Source: Puia sp963703355
GTDB taxonomy: Bacteria > Bacteroidota > Bacteroidia > Chitinophagales > Chitinophagaceae
Length of the DNA: 64,000 nt
Reading direction: 5' to 3'
NCBI GenBank assembly: GCA_963703355.1
Contig: OY969813.1
Location: 3,534,001-3,598,000 of the forward strand
Made by a program: the position numbers and the translations under genes. Every line of letters starts with the position of its first letter. Position 1 is the stretch's first letter. A model generated the notes under the pieces. It saw only the letters and a list, made by a program, of their open reading frames with translations, had not been told where the DNA came from and did no database searches. Positions 8,989 through 18,350 of the stretch are shown here, in pieces.

Positions 8989-9897
8989 TTGATAACCCCT
9001 TCTTCTTTAAAAGCCGGTGACACCATTGGTATTACATGCCCCGCGGGGTTTATGGCGGCGGAAAGAATACGCGCCTGCGTAAACACACTGGAATCCTGGG
9101 GTTTTAAAGTGAAAATCGGGAAAACGATCGGTGGCGTTTCTTCCAATTACTTTTCAGGTTCTGATGACGAAAGACTGGAAGACCTGCAGGAAATGATGGA
9201 CGATGAAGATGTGTCCGCTATATTATTCGGCAGGGGAGGTTATGGTTTAAGCAGAATCATCGATCAGATTAGTTTTAAAAGATTCCGCAAGTCACCCAAA
9301 TGGATACTCGGTTACAGCGATATCAGTTTGCTGCACGCACATATTTATGCTAATTACGAAATAGCGACGGGCCATACCCCGATGGCAGGCGCTTTTCAGG
9401 ATGCATCTCCCGACGATTTTTATATTCAGTCAATAAAAAATTTACTTACGGGAAAAAAACTGGAATATTCCTGTGATCCGCATCCCTTCAATAAAAAAGG
9501 AGAAGTGGAAGGCATTCTGATGGGTGGCAATCTCACATTACTCGCACATGCCGTAGGTGGTTCCTCCGATTTTAAAACCAAGGGACTTATTTTATTTATG
9601 GAGGATATCGGAGAATATCTGTATAATGTCGACAGGATGTTACATCAACTTAAAAGTGCAGGGAAATTTAATAAACCAGCGGCCCTCATTATCGGAAGTT
9701 TCACGGATCTGAAAGATACAGAAAGGCCTTTCGGACTCGACGCTTATGAGATTATCCGGGATATACTTTTTGATGCCGATTTCCCAGTTTGTTATGGGTT
9801 TCCAGTCGGCCACGTAAAGGAAAATGTTGCATTGAAATGTGGTGTTGAACACAAACTTGTAATCGGAAGAGATAAGGTAACACTTGAAGAATTCTGA
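8989..9897 (+). CDS. LD-carboxypeptidase (peptidase S66), cytoplasmic paralogue
   Basis: A 302-residue S66 peptidase, clearly a tandem relative of the preceding gene. Shared blocks include GDTIGITCPAGFM, RGGYG, LGYSDISLLHA (nucleophile Ser), EDIGEYLYNVDRML and FPVGHVKENVALKCG. It starts at a TTG: an in-frame TAA at 8980-8982 leaves no upstream ATG, and the protein begins ITPSSLKAGDTIG, the normal beginning of the fold. There is no signal peptide, which fits cytoplasmic murein recycling, unlike its neighbour. Start confidence is moderate because no Shine-Dalgarno is visible. Confidence 0.88.
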   Translation: MITPSSLKAGDTIGITCPAGFMAAERIRACVNTLESWGFKVKIGKTIGGVSSNYFSGSDDERLEDLQEMMDDEDVSAILFGRGGYGLSRIIDQISFKRFRKSPKWILGYSDISLLHAHIYANYEIATGHTPMAGAFQDASPDDFYIQSIKNLLTGKKLEYSCDPHPFNKKGEVEGILMGGNLTLLAHAVGGSSDFKTKGLILFMEDIGEYLYNVDRMLHQLKSAGKFNKPAALIIGSFTDLKDTERPFGLDAYEIIRDILFDADFPVCYGFPVGHVKENVALKCGVEHKLVIGRDKVTLEEF

Positions 9898-10025
9898 CTG
9901 GGCGTACACCCACCGTATCAATAACGTACAACCCAATTCCAAACCATCTGCTTAAATAGTTGACTCATAATAATTTAAATAACTGGCATTCTCTTGGCCA
10001 TTAAAAAGTAAATAATTCAGAAAAC

Positions 10026-12464
10026 ATGCTGCGGAACTATTTTAAGATTGCCTATAGAAATCTTACCAGGAATAAAGCTTTTTCATTTATCAATATTCTT
10101 GGTCTGGCGGTAGGTCTGGCTACCTGCATTTTGATGATCTCCTACATATATAGTGAACTTGGATATGACCAGCAGTACAACAATACGGATCGCATATTCA
10201 GGATCGCTTATAAAGCAAATAAAAAAGTTAATGCTGAAGATAAATCCTGGGCCTCTACCTCGGCACCGATTGCAGAAGGACTAAAATCAGACATGCCCGA
10301 AGTAGAACAAACGACCAGGCTCCTCAAGTTTCCCTATTTGGATAAAATGCTTCTGAAATATGAAAAAGGTGCTGACAAAAAACTATTTTATGAAACCAAT
10401 GGCTATTATGTAGATTCTACATTTTTTCAGATTTTCACTTACCAGTTTATTTATGGAAACCCATTGACCGCACTGAATGACCCAAATACAATGGTTATTT
10501 CAGAGCAGGTGGCGCGAAAAATATTTGGAAACGAAAATCCTATTAACAAGTCCATTACCGTCGGACTGCCATACGGAGATTTCACATATACCGTCAAAGG
10601 AGTTTTTGACGAATCGAAAATTAAATCCCATATACCCGCCCATTTCTTTCTTTCCATGAAAAATGGAGATGTAGGGACCTGGGTAGTCAATCAAACGAAT
10701 TGGGCTACCAATAATATTTTTCATACCTACGTAAAATTGAAGGAAGGTTCGAATGCCGCGAAATTCGAAGGAAAATTAGGAGCATTCATCGAACGCAGAG
10801 GCGGGAAAGATCAGAGAGCATTGGGCGTAATCAGGGAACTGTTCATTCAACCTGTTACAGATATTTATCTGCGTTCTGACCTGGATAACGAAATTGCTCC
10901 AAACGGAAATATTACCTATTTGTATATTCTCGGGAGCATCGCGTTATTTGTTTTACTGATAGCGTGTATCAATTTTATGAATCTCTCTACCGCCCGTTCC
11001 CTGAGACGGGCTAAGGAAGTCGGTGTAAGAAAAGTTCTTGGTGCAGAAAAAAAATCGCTGATTTACCAATTTCTGGGTGAATCTACATTGATGAGTTGCC
11101 TCGGGTTATTGCTTGCACTGGTGATCTCTTATTTGACGTTGCCATTATTTAACAATCTTACCCAAAAGCATATTACACTTTTTGATCAACCGGCGGTATG
11201 GTTGTGGGTTACGATACTTACTGTAGGAACCGGATTATTGTCGGGAATATATCCTGCATTCTATCTTTCTTCATTCCGGCCAATCACCGTACTCAAAGGA
11301 AAACTGCTGAATAATTTTTCCGGAGCTGCTGTTCGCAAGGGCCTCGTGGTTTTTCAGTTCGTTATTTCCATCTGCCTCATTCTGGGAGTCATAATTATTC
11401 AAAGGCAGTTGCAGTATATGGACAACCACCAGCTTGGTTTTAATAAAAACCAGCAGATCATTTTGCCTTTGCAAAGTCCGGTCGCAGTGAAAAACTACGA
11501 AGTGTTAAAAACAGACATGCTGAAATACGCCGATATAAAAAATGTAACCAGTGGCTCTTCCTATCCTGGCATTTCCACTGTAGACGATATGGTTTTTTAT
11601 GCAGAAGGAAAATCGGTGAAGGATGCCATCGATATTCATCTGGGCAATGTTGACAACGGTTATTTCGAAACGCTGGGCTTGAAAGTGATTGCCGGCAGAG
11701 GATTTTCAAAAGATTTTACAGCTGACTCCAACAATGTTGTGCTGAATGAAACAGCGCTACAGGATTTGGGATATCCATTGAATACGGCTATCGGCAGGAA
11801 GATTTATTTTGATTTCCAGGGAAGTCACGTTACGATGCAAATTATAGGTGTGGTAAGGAATTTTAATTTTGAAAGTCTGTATAACAGAATCAAACCTTTT
11901 GCTTTTAATCAATTGATGGGAAACAAACACAGCTATGTAATCGCAAATATTGCTTCAAATAGTTATACGGGTGTGATAAAAGAAATGGAGGCATCCTGGA
12001 ACAAAATCAATCCGGGAGTACCCTTTGTATATTCATTTCTTGATAAGGATTTTCAGAAGAATTATGAAAAAGATCAGCGGGCATCAGGAATCGTCTGGGG
12101 CTTTACTGTGATCGCAATCCTCATTGCCTGTCTGGGATTATTTGGCTTGTCGGCATTTGCCGCTGAACAACGCTTCAAAGAAATCGGTGTAAGAAAAGTA
12201 CTGGGTGCATCAGTGTTGAGCATCATCGGATTGTTGTCAAAAGATTTTATCAAAATAGTAGTGATAGCCATATGCATTGCCATTCCGATTGGGTGGTATT
12301 TTATGAACAGATGGCTGGAAGGTTTTGCATATAGAACACCATTAAACTGGTGGATATTTGTACTTACTGGTTTTCTTGCTATCCTTATTGCACTGATCAC
12401 CGTCAGCTTCCAAGCGATCAGAGCTGCGTTGGCTAATCAGATTACAAGCTTGAGATCGGAATAA
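10026..12464 (+). CDS. MacB/FtsX-type ABC transporter permease (paralogue 1)
   Basis: An 812-residue inner-membrane protein with a fused two-half layout: one N-terminal helix (about 20-43), a MacB-type periplasmic domain, three helices with the FtsX signature CINFMNLSTARS and EVGVRKVLGA (about 285-415), another helix and periplasmic domain, and a final FtsX triplet with GLFGLSAFAAEQRFKEIGVRKVLG. Related proteins move lipoproteins, peptides or signals across the inner membrane using a separate ATPase. None is encoded beside it. It ends ITSLRSE, the tail form shared by all seven copies here. Its stop codon begins a repeat array. Confidence 0.92.
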   Translation: MLRNYFKIAYRNLTRNKAFSFINILGLAVGLATCILMISYIYSELGYDQQYNNTDRIFRIAYKANKKVNAEDKSWASTSAPIAEGLKSDMPEVEQTTRLLKFPYLDKMLLKYEKGADKKLFYETNGYYVDSTFFQIFTYQFIYGNPLTALNDPNTMVISEQVARKIFGNENPINKSITVGLPYGDFTYTVKGVFDESKIKSHIPAHFFLSMKNGDVGTWVVNQTNWATNNIFHTYVKLKEGSNAAKFEGKLGAFIERRGGKDQRALGVIRELFIQPVTDIYLRSDLDNEIAPNGNITYLYILGSIALFVLLIACINFMNLSTARSLRRAKEVGVRKVLGAEKKSLIYQFLGESTLMSCLGLLLALVISYLTLPLFNNLTQKHITLFDQPAVWLWVTILTVGTGLLSGIYPAFYLSSFRPITVLKGKLLNNFSGAAVRKGLVVFQFVISICLILGVIIIQRQLQYMDNHQLGFNKNQQIILPLQSPVAVKNYEVLKTDMLKYADIKNVTSGSSYPGISTVDDMVFYAEGKSVKDAIDIHLGNVDNGYFETLGLKVIAGRGFSKDFTADSNNVVLNETALQDLGYPLNTAIGRKIYFDFQGSHVTMQIIGVVRNFNFESLYNRIKPFAFNQLMGNKHSYVIANIASNSYTGVIKEMEASWNKINPGVPFVYSFLDKDFQKNYEKDQRASGIVWGFTVIAILIACLGLFGLSAFAAEQRFKEIGVRKVLGASVLSIIGLLSKDFIKIVVIAICIAIPIGWYFMNRWLEGFAYRTPLNWWIFVLTGFLAILIALITVSFQAIRAALANQITSLRSE

Positions 12465-12636
12465 GCTTAAGGCTTAACGCGAAAGGCTTAACGCTTAACG
12501 CGAAAGGCTTAACGCGCAAGGCTTAACGCTTAACGCTTAACGCGCAAGGCTTAACGCTTAACGCGAAAGGCAAAAAACATTTAACAATTAAATTGAAGGC
12601 ATTCCCATACTCCCATACTCCCATACTCCCATACTT
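12465..12636. repeat. Heptamer array (TTAACGC/GAAAGGC) and octamer array
   Basis: 12465-12571 alternates cttaagg, ttaacgc, gaaaggc and gcaaggc heptamers directly after the permease stop codon. 12602-12636 carries four ACTCCCAT octamers ending CCCATACTTG, about 35 bp before the FkbM methyltransferase start. Confidence 0.9.
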
Positions 12637-12672
12637 GCTTTAGCATTATCTTCGCGTGCTATAAAAATCCGA

Positions 12673-13449
12673 ATGAGTTTTATCAGAAAAATGTTGCTTT
12701 TTGCGTTGGGCGAAAAACGGTATCTCCAATTGCTGGCGGGGTCTTTTCAAAAACTTTATAAGACGGGGAGGTTGGGTGTGGATTATCAGGATATTTATTT
12801 TTTGAAGAATCTGATACAGGAGGGCGACAACTGCATTGACATTGGCGCGCACCTTGGATATTTCACGATGGAACTGAGTCGGCTGGTCGGCACAAACGGG
12901 CATATTTATGCTATTGAACCAATGTCGAAATTTCACAATACCCTGATGGGCCTCATTGGCAAAAGCAAAATCAACAACGTTACACTATTTCAATATGCAA
13001 TGGGAGGGGATACAGAATTTGTGGAGATGGGAATTCCCAAAGTAAACAACGTGAAGAAATTTGCCTACGCAAGAATTATGCGTAGCAGTACATTTCTTGA
13101 ATATGTCGAATCGGAAAAAGTAAGGAATGTTTTTGGAGATGAATTATTCAATAAATTAAACAGGGTAGACTTTATAAAATGCGATGTGGAGGGTTTGGAA
13201 CTTTCAGTGATAGGGTCGTTTCGCAATACCATTGATAAATTCCGGCCGATAATATTATGCGAGTTAGGAGATCCGAAAGACAGGCAAAGATTGATGGATT
13301 TACTCTCTCCGTTTTCTTATGATCTTTTTTATCTGGAAAATAAAAAGCTGAAAAAACTACCAGTCGAAAGCACTGTTGCGCCTGTTTCGCACAATCACTA
13401 TTTCATTCCGGACAGCCGTACTTCTTCACTAAAAAAACTGTTTGATTAG
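12673..13449 (+). CDS. FkbM-family SAM-dependent methyltransferase
   Basis: A 258-residue protein. The SAM-binding motif I is CIDIGAHLGYFTMELSRLVG (about residues 55-74), followed by HIYAIEPM (motif II) and, further on, FIKCDVEGLELSVIGSF, the characteristic FkbM DVEG block near residue 175. Such enzymes O-methylate sugars, lipids or polyketides. The N-terminal 50 residues are basic and mildly hydrophobic and could be a membrane-proximal helix. It stands alone between repeat arrays, so no pathway can be named. Confidence 0.9.
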   Translation: MSFIRKMLLFALGEKRYLQLLAGSFQKLYKTGRLGVDYQDIYFLKNLIQEGDNCIDIGAHLGYFTMELSRLVGTNGHIYAIEPMSKFHNTLMGLIGKSKINNVTLFQYAMGGDTEFVEMGIPKVNNVKKFAYARIMRSSTFLEYVESEKVRNVFGDELFNKLNRVDFIKCDVEGLELSVIGSFRNTIDKFRPIILCELGDPKDRQRLMDLLSPFSYDLFYLENKKLKKLPVESTVAPVSHNHYFIPDSRTSSLKKLFD

Positions 13450-13511
13450 TGTGGAAGTATGGTAGTATGGTAGTGTAGTTACTAGTTTTAAGTACTACCA
13501 CACTACCACAC
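13450..13511. repeat. AGTATGGT octamer inverted array between convergent genes
   Basis: Right after the FkbM stop, octamers AGTATGGT/AGTGTAGT run to about 13476. After a short loop the reverse arm TACTACCACACTACCACACTT follows. The whole can fold into one long hairpin and may serve as a bidirectional terminator for the FkbM gene and kup. Confidence 0.85.
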
Positions 13512-13517
13512 TTGTAT

Positions 13518-15473
13518 TTACCCTATTCTTTTAAGGCTCAAATCCGGCAAGGGTGAGACGATCAGCGGGAATTTCTCGATGAGTACATTGGATGGATCCA
13601 GTCCGAAGCCTCTTTCTTCAGAAAGACTCGCTTCTTTTAGCCAGAAATATAATTTCATGATCACCCTCTCGAAGAAAGAAAGTTCATTGTCCTGACTCAG
13701 GTATTTTTCCATCACCACAATCTGGAAGTCGCCCACCACATTATTTCTCTCCAGCGATTCATAACGACTGGTGATGTTCACTTCCCTGTTCCTTACCAGG
13801 TCCTCCACCACTTTCCGGATCATCAGATTGATGCGCGGTTCAATACGGAACCCTAACCTGAATTCTACCCGAATGATATCATTGGGAATAATATGTTCAA
13901 CAGAATACTCCGACGTATAAGGATCATCGAGTGTGTCGATATGAACAAACCAGTAGATATCTGCCCTCTTAGGTTTTTTATTTAGAATGGAATAGATGAT
14001 TTTATGTTCTATTTCCTTGGGATTGTTCGCACTGGTCATATACATCAGGTGTGTCGCGAATTTCGGCACCGTCCGGTCTGTACTTAGTTCCTGGATCTGC
14101 GGAATATAATTTTCCAGTCGCACGAATTCCACATACCTGTTTTTAATTTTCCTCGATCGGTACCATACATACATGATGGAAAACAAAAGTCCGCCTACGA
14201 TCAGTGTTACAAAACCACCATGCGGAAATTTATCGAGATTGGCGAAGAGAAAACTGAATTCGATGATCAGGTAAACACAGAGGTATAAATAGATCAGTAT
14301 GGTTGGAGCCCTGCGCGAGATCAGGTAGTTGGCAAACAAAATCGAAGTGGCCAGCATACACAAGGTGATCGCAAGTCCATAGGCCGCTTCCATATGTGAT
14401 GAAGATCTGAAATAAATCGTGATACTGCAGCAGCCGATGAACAACAGAAAATTGATGGCGGGTATATATAATTGTCCTTTCTGTTCTGTGGGATAGCTGA
14501 TCCGGAATTTGGGCCACAGATTGAGTCGCATGCTCTCACTGATCAGTGTAAAAGATCCGCTGATCAACGCCTGGCTCGCGATAATCGCGGCGGCCGTGGC
14601 AATCATGATCCCCGGAATCAGGAACCAATCGGGCATGATGCTGTAGAACACATTATTATGCGCCGTGTCGAACACTTTGCCTAATTGATTATGAAGCAGC
14701 CACGCCCCCTGTCCGAGGTAGTTTAAAATCAGACAGGTTTTCACATAGACCCAGGAGATGCGGATATTGCTTTTACCGCAATGGCCGAGATCAGAATAAA
14801 GTGCCTCTGCACCCGTAGTACAAAGGAATACGGCTCCGAGAAGCCAGAAACCCTTTGGATACATGGTAAGTAACTCGATAGCATATACCGGACTCAATGC
14901 TTTGAAAATATGCAGGTCGTCGAGTAAATGTCCCGATCCCAATACCGCCATCATGCCAAACCACAACAGCATGATCGGTCCGAATAGTTTACCAATGGAA
15001 TCCGTACCAAACTGTTGCAGAAAAAACAATACAAGCATCAGCCCGAGTACGATATAAACGATAGTATCCTGCGGAATATAATTCAGACTGGGTAATTGCC
15101 TCAATCCTTCAATAGCGGAAGTAACGGAAATGGGAGGGGTGATCATACCGTCCGCAAGCAGTGCGGCGCCTCCGATCATGGCGGGCAAAACCAGCCAGCG
15201 ACGCTGACGTCTTACCAATGCATACAGAGAAAAAATTCCGCCTTCACCCTTATTGTCGGCATTGAGTGTGAGCCAGACATACTTAACAGTGGTTTGAAGG
15301 GTTAAGGTCCAGATAATACAGGAAAGGCTTCCTACAATTAAAAGTTCACTGATAATACGACCATTGATAATGGCATTGAGTACGTAAAGCGGAGAAGTCC
15401 CGATGTCTCCGTAAATAATACCTAAAGCGATAACCAGGTTGCCGACTGTAACCTTGTCAATTTGTTTGCTCAC
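13518..15473 (-). CDS. kup: Kup-type potassium uptake permease
   Basis: A 651-residue KUP/HAK/KT transporter that imports K+ with protons through the inner membrane. The diagnostic N-terminal block LGIIYGDIGTSPLYVL is at about residues 15-30, followed by GEGGIFSLYALVRR and roughly twelve hydrophobic segments up to about residue 450. A cytoplasmic C-terminal domain of about 190 residues completes the usual family length. The start is a GTG at 15473; the ATG at 15483 is out of frame. It faces the FkbM gene convergently across a hairpin-forming octamer array. A -7-like box lies 80 nt upstream. Confidence 0.94.
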   Translation of the reverse strand: MSKQIDKVTVGNLVIALGIIYGDIGTSPLYVLNAIINGRIISELLIVGSLSCIIWTLTLQTTVKYVWLTLNADNKGEGGIFSLYALVRRQRRWLVLPAMIGGAALLADGMITPPISVTSAIEGLRQLPSLNYIPQDTIVYIVLGLMLVLFFLQQFGTDSIGKLFGPIMLLWFGMMAVLGSGHLLDDLHIFKALSPVYAIELLTMYPKGFWLLGAVFLCTTGAEALYSDLGHCGKSNIRISWVYVKTCLILNYLGQGAWLLHNQLGKVFDTAHNNVFYSIMPDWFLIPGIMIATAAAIIASQALISGSFTLISESMRLNLWPKFRISYPTEQKGQLYIPAINFLLFIGCCSITIYFRSSSHMEAAYGLAITLCMLATSILFANYLISRRAPTILIYLYLCVYLIIEFSFLFANLDKFPHGGFVTLIVGGLLFSIMYVWYRSRKIKNRYVEFVRLENYIPQIQELSTDRTVPKFATHLMYMTSANNPKEIEHKIIYSILNKKPKRADIYWFVHIDTLDDPYTSEYSVEHIIPNDIIRVEFRLGFRIEPRINLMIRKVVEDLVRNREVNITSRYESLERNNVVGDFQIVVMEKYLSQDNELSFFERVIMKLYFWLKEASLSEERGFGLDPSNVLIEKFPLIVSPLPDLSLKRIG

Positions 15474-15552
15474 TACTGTGCATGTTAAATTGGTTCGAAA
15501 CCGTCCGGATTTTATATGGCAAACAATAAAATTCTCAAAATAGCAATCGGCA

Positions 15553-15560
15553 CAAAGATA
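15553..15560 (-). promoter_or_regulatory. Possible -7 box for kup
   Basis: The minus strand reads TATCTTTG, matching TAnnTTTG, about 80 nt before the GTG start of kup. The -33 position shows only TGTT, so this is a half-supported promoter. Confidence 0.35.
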
Positions 15561-15643
15561 TAGGGAATAGGATGAAATTAACAGATTCTAACGGGAGATT
15601 TGAGTAACTTGTCTTTTGAACCAATCCTCATAAGTGGCTTTTT

Positions 15644-17146
15644 ATGAATGTAAGATTACTCGGGCTGTTGTTGTTTCTTCCCCTATGTATGCAGGCCCAG
15701 CACATTGTTTATTCCGAACCCGAAGAAGATGATTCCCGTAAAACAGACTTCGAAATCATCGGAAGGGTATCGGGGAATATCCTGATTTTCAAGAATAACC
15801 GCAGCACCAATGCCATCTCGATTTACAATTCAGATATGAAGCTGGTGCAGCGGGTGAATCTTTCTTTTCTACCCGACAAATACACCAATATCGACTTTGT
15901 ACAATACCCCGATTTCTTTTATATGCTTTGCGAGTATCAGAAGAAGAATATCGTGCACCTCACTGCCTATAAGATGGACGGGCAGGGGCAGTTGGTGGGA
16001 CAACCCGTAGAGATGGATACCACCCAGGTAACCGGTTCCAACAATGGTAAAATTTATACGAACATCACCAGCGAGGACAAACAATGGATGATGGCATTGA
16101 AGATCAATACCAAAAATCCCAAAATCTTCACGTTTACGTCATTCCTGTTCAATAAGGCGCTGGAATTGCAGGATCGTCACCGGATATCCATGTTCATCCA
16201 GGATCACGCAGATTTATTTAACAATTTTGAACTCGACGACGAAGGGCAACTCGTATTTACGCGCTTTGCCCGAACCGGAAGTGGTGAATACCTGACCCAT
16301 GTTTCATTTGTAATCAAAGGTCCACAGGCCGATACGTTCGCCATTCGCGATGTCGGCGCCAATGAACGGATCCTCGATGAACTGAAATTAAAAGTCGATA
16401 ATTATAATCACCGTTACCTGCTTTCAGCTTTTTATTATACCCAGAGAAGAGGAAATATCGAAGGGGTGTTCACGGTTATCTGGGATAAAACGTCTGATTC
16501 AAAACTGAGGGAATCCATAACGATTCTGAATGAAGAGTTACGCACGCTGGCCAGAAGTTCGGAATCTAATCTGAAAACGGCCTTCAACGATTATTTTGTA
16601 AAGAGGATCGTGGTGAAAAAAGACGGAGGATATCTCGTAATCAGCGAATCAGAGTTCACTACGAACAGAGGTTCCGCATTCAACAGATCTGATTATTTAT
16701 ACGGGCCAATGAACCCCATAGATTATTACTCGCCGTACTACAATCCGTATTCACCTTATAACCGGTATTACGGAATGGGTGGGGCCAACAGGTACAACGC
16801 TGAAAATATCATGGTGCTGTCGTTCGATAAGAACAGCAACATGGAATGGAGTAATGTAATTCCCAAAAGCCAGTTCGACGATGAAGGATCTGCCCAGTTA
16901 TCATATCAAACCATGAACACGGGGGGAGAACTACACTTTTTATACAATCAATTCGACAAAAGAACACTGCTTCTGATGGATCAAAGTATTTCCGCCGACG
17001 GGAAAGTAACAAGACTTCCGACATTTCATAATCTGGACAAAGGGTATACTTTTATGCCGAGAATAGGAAAACAGGTCGCCAGTAATCAAATTGTAATACC
17101 TTGCCAGTATCGGAATTATCTTTGCTTTGCGAAAATAGATTTTTAA
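15644..17146 (+). CDS. Secreted protein of unknown function
   Basis: A 500-residue protein with a clear signal peptide (MNVRLLGLLLFLPLCMQAQ, cleavage likely after AQA or nearby). I recognise no catalytic motif. The body is a series of beta-strand-like segments with hydrophilic loops, and includes a Tyr/Pro/Asn-rich stretch (YYSPYYNPYSPYNRYYG) near residues 363-379. The pattern suggests a periplasmic or outer-membrane-associated beta-propeller-like protein, but this is only an impression. The next gene begins 10 bp downstream, so they are probably co-transcribed. Confidence 0.75.
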   Translation: MNVRLLGLLLFLPLCMQAQHIVYSEPEEDDSRKTDFEIIGRVSGNILIFKNNRSTNAISIYNSDMKLVQRVNLSFLPDKYTNIDFVQYPDFFYMLCEYQKKNIVHLTAYKMDGQGQLVGQPVEMDTTQVTGSNNGKIYTNITSEDKQWMMALKINTKNPKIFTFTSFLFNKALELQDRHRISMFIQDHADLFNNFELDDEGQLVFTRFARTGSGEYLTHVSFVIKGPQADTFAIRDVGANERILDELKLKVDNYNHRYLLSAFYYTQRRGNIEGVFTVIWDKTSDSKLRESITILNEELRTLARSSESNLKTAFNDYFVKRIVVKKDGGYLVISESEFTTNRGSAFNRSDYLYGPMNPIDYYSPYYNPYSPYNRYYGMGGANRYNAENIMVLSFDKNSNMEWSNVIPKSQFDDEGSAQLSYQTMNTGGELHFLYNQFDKRTLLLMDQSISADGKVTRLPTFHNLDKGYTFMPRIGKQVASNQIVIPCQYRNYLCFAKIDF

Positions 17147-17156
17147 AAACCCCCAG

Positions 17157-18137
17157 GTGATCGGCATTTTCAAACAGAAAGCATCCATGAATGCTTTGTT
17201 TCTTTTTATTTATGCTTTAGTACTGAAGTTTTCGCTTTTCATTCATCCATTTACACCTGTGCTGCATGCGGAAGATAATTATCTGTACCGCTTTATTTTG
17301 AATGTTCTCAATTCCCTTTTTGGCAATGCGGCCCTGCCTTATTCCATTCTCAGTTTTGTAATACTATTTGCCCAGGCAACTTTACTTAATAGTATTTGTA
17401 ACTACCATAAGATGCTGCCGAAGGCAAACTATTTACCGGGCATGTGTTATATATTGGTAACATCGCTGCTGCCCGATTGGGGACATTTCTCGGCTCCCTT
17501 ACTGGTGAATTCCATTCTGATCTGGTGCTGGTATCGGATGGTGGCATTGTATAACAGTCCTTCCCCCGTCAGTTCGATATTTAATATTGGTGTATTCCTT
17601 GGATTCGCAACCTTGTTGTATATGCCCGCCATTGCATTTTTACTGTTGCTGTTTTTTGCATTGGTCATCATGCGCCCGTTCAGGGCTCAGGAATGGTTTG
17701 TGGGATTTGTTGGCTTTACATCCCCCTATTATTTTCTCGTACTGATTCTTTATTTCACGCATCAGCTGCAATGGGCAAACCTTGTTCCTCATATAAAATT
17801 TACCTTTCCGTCATTTCCCGCTTCAATATGGATCGTCGCAGCGATGAGCCTGCTGGTATTCCCTTTTATAATTGGTGGTGTTTTCGTTCAGAACAATCTA
17901 AACAAAATGCTGATTCATGTAAGAAAAAGCTGGAGTCTTTTACTGGCCTTTCTTGTTACGGCCATTTTTGTGATCATCATTAACAAAGCAGGATCTTATG
18001 AAAACTGGATCGTAACCGCAATGCCCTTTGCCGTATTTCATTCCGCTGCTTATTATTATCCGCCCAATAAACTACTCCCCAACGTATTGCACTGGCTTTG
18101 TTTTAGTGTGGCCGTTGTTATCAACTATTTTTTGTAG
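17157..18137 (+). CDS. Polytopic membrane protein (DUF6427-like)
   Basis: A 326-residue inner-membrane protein with about eight hydrophobic segments. The N-terminus MIGIFKQKASMNALFLFIYAL resembles the Bacteroidota family DUF6427, where MI.IFKQK is typical; this assignment is from memory of the family. That resemblance favours the GTG start at 17157 over the ATG at 17187. No active-site motif is visible. It follows the secreted 500-residue protein by 10 bp, and its TAG stop abuts a composite repeat array separating it from purQ. Confidence 0.8.
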   Translation: MIGIFKQKASMNALFLFIYALVLKFSLFIHPFTPVLHAEDNYLYRFILNVLNSLFGNAALPYSILSFVILFAQATLLNSICNYHKMLPKANYLPGMCYILVTSLLPDWGHFSAPLLVNSILIWCWYRMVALYNSPSPVSSIFNIGVFLGFATLLYMPAIAFLLLLFFALVIMRPFRAQEWFVGFVGFTSPYYFLVLILYFTHQLQWANLVPHIKFTFPSFPASIWIVAAMSLLVFPFIIGGVFVQNNLNKMLIHVRKSWSLLLAFLVTAIFVIIINKAGSYENWIVTAMPFAVFHSAAYYYPPNKLLPNVLHWLCFSVAVVINYFL

Positions 18138-18319
18138 GCCAAAAGCTTAAAGCATAAGGCTAAAGGCAAGTATAAGGGGTAGGAGTATAAGAGTATAAGA
18201 GTATAGGAGTATAGGAGTATAGGGGTTGATATGAAGGAATAATTAATAATTGCTTTAAGCTTTACGCCTTTAGCTTTAAGCTTTAAGCTTTGGGCTTTGG
18301 GCTTTAAGCTTTACGCCTA
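18136..18319. repeat. Composite array: heptamers, GAGTATAG octamers, inverted heptamers
   Basis: The left arm (18136-18168) has AAAGC-type heptamers. The middle (18169-18225) has GAGTATAA/GAGTATAG octamers. An AT-rich spacer follows, then the right arm (18251-18319) carries the heptamers in reverse orientation (gctttaa, gctttgg, ctttacg). The right arm supplies the -33 region of the purQ promoter. Confidence 0.88.
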
Positions 18320-18333
18320 ATGAATTATATTTG
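18303..18333 (+). promoter_or_regulatory. purQ promoter
   Basis: TTTA at 18303-18306 and TATATTTG at 18326-18333 are separated by 19 bp, close to the Bacteroidota pattern TTTG-N19-TAnnTTTG. Transcription would begin near 18340, leaving a leader of about 10 nt before the ATG at 18351. The upstream box is formed by the repeat array. Confidence 0.5.
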
Positions 18334-18350
18334 CATCTTAATCTTCTCTC

